DNA of 6,040 bases from Anaerolineae bacterium (GTDB lineage: Bacteria > Chloroflexota > Anaerolineae > JAFGEY01): NCBI GenBank assembly GCA_016931365.1, contig JAFGEY010000161.1, positions 1 through 6,040 on the forward strand. Direction: 5' to 3'. Made by a program: the position numbers and the translations under genes. Every line of letters begins with the position of its first letter. Position 1 is the first letter of the stretch. The notes beneath the pieces were generated by a model that was given only the letters and a program-made list of their open reading frames with translations, ran no database searches and was not told where the DNA came from. Below, in pieces: positions 4,326-6,040 of this stretch.

Positions 4326-6040
4326 ATGAACCGAATATCTAGTCGAATGGTATGGGCCAGTGCGGCAGTGATCGTGCTGCTGCTTGCATGGCCGATGGTC
4401 GTGGGCGCTGCGCCACCCGAGTACGGCCCGGTGGTGCACGTGGTGCAATGGGGCGAAAACCTGACCGGTATTGCGGCCAGGTATGGCGTAACGGTGGATG
4501 CCATCGTCGCCGCCAACAATATCGCCAACCCAAACCGCATCTATGTCGGGCAGCGGTTGATCATTCCCATACCGCCCGGTCCGACTGAGACGCCGGCGAA
4601 CGCGATTCGCCACATCGTTCAGTCGGGTGACACGCTGAGTTCGCTGGCCGTGCGCTATCGCACCACCGTCGATGCCATTGTCCAGCTCAACAAGTTGGTC
4701 AATCCGTCGTACATCTATGTGGGTCAGGTGCTGTTGATTCCTGGCGAAACCGGGACGCTGCCTGCCGAAGGCTTTTATTACACGGTTCGCTCCGGCGATA
4801 CGCTGGCCAACATCGCCTGCCGTTACGGCGTCAGTTCGTGGACGCTGGCCCAGATCAACAACCTTACCAACCCATCGTTGATCGTCGTCGGCCAGACGTT
4901 GTACATCCCTGGCGTGCAGGACGCGCCGACGCCCACGCCGGCCGGGCCAACGGCGACGCCTACCCCTACCAAGATGCCGGGAACGTCCGCGCCTACTGCC
5001 ACACCGACGCCCACCAAAGCCGCCTCTGCCGTGACAGCTACCCCGGTCGGGTCTTGTACTCCGCCGCCAATCGCTGGTACGCCAACGCCGCAGCCCTGCA
5101 TCTTGCCCACGATGACGGCGATCCCGTTGGGGGCGGTCCCCTTGCCGTCGCCCGGCCCGGTCAAACCACTGCAAATGAGCAGCCCGGAATACGGGATGAT
5201 CGTCAATGTCTGGAAAGCGGGCGACTGCATCACCGACCGCGACCTGCGATTGGTCAAACAGGCCGGGTTTACCTGGGTCAAGCAGGTCTTCCCCTGGCGC
5301 GACATTGAAATCGGGAAGGGCAAGTTTGACTGGGCCGAAGCTGACCGCGTGGTGGGGATGGTTGCCAAGTATAACCTCGACCTGGCGATTGCCATCTCAC
5401 TCCAACCGGAATGGGCCGCCGACGGCTATCCGCTCAACAACCCGCCGCGCAACATGGCCGACATCGCCGATTTTATGGCGGCTATCGCCAAACGTTACAA
5501 GGGGCTGGTGCGCGCCTATGAAATCTGGCCCGGGCCAAACGTCAGCCAGAACTGGGGTGGCCAGAGTCCCAACCCGCAGCGCTACGCCGAGATGCTGCGC
5601 AACGCCTACTGGTACACCAAGCAGCAAGACCCGAACGCGATGATCATCTCCGGCGGCCTGGTGCAGACGGCGCAGTGGGACTGGTCGTCGATCCCGCCGC
5701 GCGAGTTTTTGCGCATCTTGTATGAAGAGACCCAAGCGCCCTTTGTCTGTGACGTGTGGGGTGTGGAGGCGCTTGGTTTCAAGGCCGCGCCGGAGAACTC
5801 ACCCGACGAGCTGGCTAACGGCGATCTGAACAACTATTATCCGGCCACGCGCGAATTGAACACCACCTGGGGCTTCCGCTCCGTCGAAGTGCTGCACGAT
5901 TACACCTTGGCACCTGAGCGGCAGATCAGAAAGCAGTGGGTGGTGACCAAAATGGGTTGGACTACCGACACACGCGAGCGATCGCTGGTCAAATGGGCGG
6001 CGGTCAGCGAGCAGGTGCAGGGCGATTACCTGCGCCGCGC
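4326..6040 (+). CDS. Secreted triple-LysM protein with a glycoside-hydrolase-like TIM-barrel domain (3' end outside window)
   Basis: The reading frame is open from the ATG at 4326 to the window edge (571 codons). Residues 1-28 are a signal peptide (basic start, hydrophobic core, VGA|AP cleavage likely). Three LysM domains follow at about 38-81, 96-139 and 151-195, each with a Y/H-x-V-x-x-G-[DE]-x-L start and a VGQ-x-L-x-IP end. LysM binds N-acetylglucosamine-containing glycans such as peptidoglycan. Residues 196-285 are a Pro/Thr-rich flexible linker. From about 286 there is a GH39/GH5-like barrel: [48 protein letters not shown]. At the usual acid/base site (IWNEPN in relatives) the sequence is IWPGPN (401-405 region), and at the expected nucleophile strand VTE it is VTKMGW (K542). 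Both catalytic Glu seem lost, so it may bind rather than cut glycans. It acts outside the cell or at the wall. The gene is divergent from the SDR operon and driven by the promoter at 4213-4241. Family assignment is by motif memory. Confidence 0.88.
   Translation, partial: MNRISSRMVWASAAVIVLLLAWPMVVGAAPPEYGPVVHVVQWGENLTGIAARYGVTVDAIVAANNIANPNRIYVGQRLIIPIPPGPTETPANAIRHIVQSGDTLSSLAVRYRTTVDAIVQLNKLVNPSYIYVGQVLLIPGETGTLPAEGFYYTVRSGDTLANIACRYGVSSWTLAQINNLTNPSLIVVGQTLYIPGVQDAPTPTPAGPTATPTPTKMPGTSAPTATPTPTKAASAVTATPVGSCTPPPIAGTPTPQPCILPTMTAIPLGAVPLPSPGPVKPLQMSSPEYGMIVNVWKAGDCITDRDLRLVKQAGFTWVKQVFPWRDIEIGKGKFDWAEADRVVGMVAKYNLDLAIAISLQPEWAADGYPLNNPPRNMADIADFMAAIAKRYKGLVRAYEIWPGPNVSQNWGGQSPNPQRYAEMLRNAYWYTKQQDPNAMIISGGLVQTAQWDWSSIPPREFLRILYEETQAPFVCDVWGVEALGFKAAPENSPDELANGDLNNYYPATRELNTTWGFRSVEVLHDYTLAPERQIRKQWVVTKMGWTTDTRERSLVKWAAVSEQVQGDYLRR

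Noticed and set aside
4203..5174. Minus-strand frame of 323 codons across the LysM domains
   Set aside because: Its composition is Arg/Gly/Asp-rich as expected for a complement of GC-rich code, it runs against three clear LysM repeats, and it ends inside the promoter region.
4911..5180. Repetitive ACG/CCG-rich DNA that could look like a tandem repeat
   Set aside because: It is the codon pattern of the Pro/Thr-rich linker between the LysM domains and the barrel, with no fixed repeat unit.

Overview
The window is GC-rich bacterial DNA of about 60% GC by eye. It holds four substantial protein genes, the tail of a fifth, one decayed gene, and a compact divergent promoter region. The mix suggests an uncultured Chloroflexota-type bacterium (Anaerolineae/Caldilineae-like). 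The clues are a LysM protein with a Pro/Thr-rich linker and a GH39/GH5-like barrel, a Tat-exported DUF362 lipoprotein, and short GGGCRGGTTTCCA palindromes. That assignment is inference from gene content only.

Layout. At 1-186 (+) is the C-terminal tail of an unrecognised protein. Its stop lies 1 nt before the next start, and it carries that gene's ribosome binding site. At 188-1522 (+) is a radical SAM/SPASM protein with an unusual Cys-rich N-terminus and a PqqD-like C-terminal tail. Two copies of a short palindrome are associated with it: one lies in-frame inside the coding region (388-417), and the other (1520-1544) supplies the TAG stop codon. At 1550-2114 (-) is a frameshifted, 3'-truncated relic of an Amj (DUF2837) lipid II flippase gene, whose broken end lies against the second palindrome. 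At 2123-3235 (-) is a Tat/lipobox DUF362 protein. At 3299-4105 (-) is a classical short-chain dehydrogenase, probably starting at TTG. SDR, DUF362 and the amj relic face the same way with small gaps and look like one former operon.

The 220-nt divergent region (4106-4325) is rich in signals. It has a near-consensus sigma-70 promoter reading right (TTGACA-17-TAAAAT), a weaker one reading left, several TGTCA/TGACA motifs, a 9+9 bp dyad overlapping the rightward -35 box, a 10+10 bp wider inverted repeat, and a GC hairpin whose outer stem pairs with part of the Shine-Dalgarno sequence. From 4326 to the window edge runs a secreted protein with three LysM domains, a Pro/Thr linker and a glycoside-hydrolase-like TIM-barrel domain. 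The two positions expected to be the catalytic glutamates appear to be replaced (IWPGPN for IWNEPN, VTKMGW for VTE-GW), so it may be a non-catalytic wall- or glycan-binding pseudoenzyme.

The LysM protein and the amj relic both relate to the cell envelope. I see no complete defence system, CRISPR array, transposase, tRNA or rRNA. The most notable items are the pseudo-glycosidase, the palindromes embedded in the radical SAM gene, and the operator-like region.
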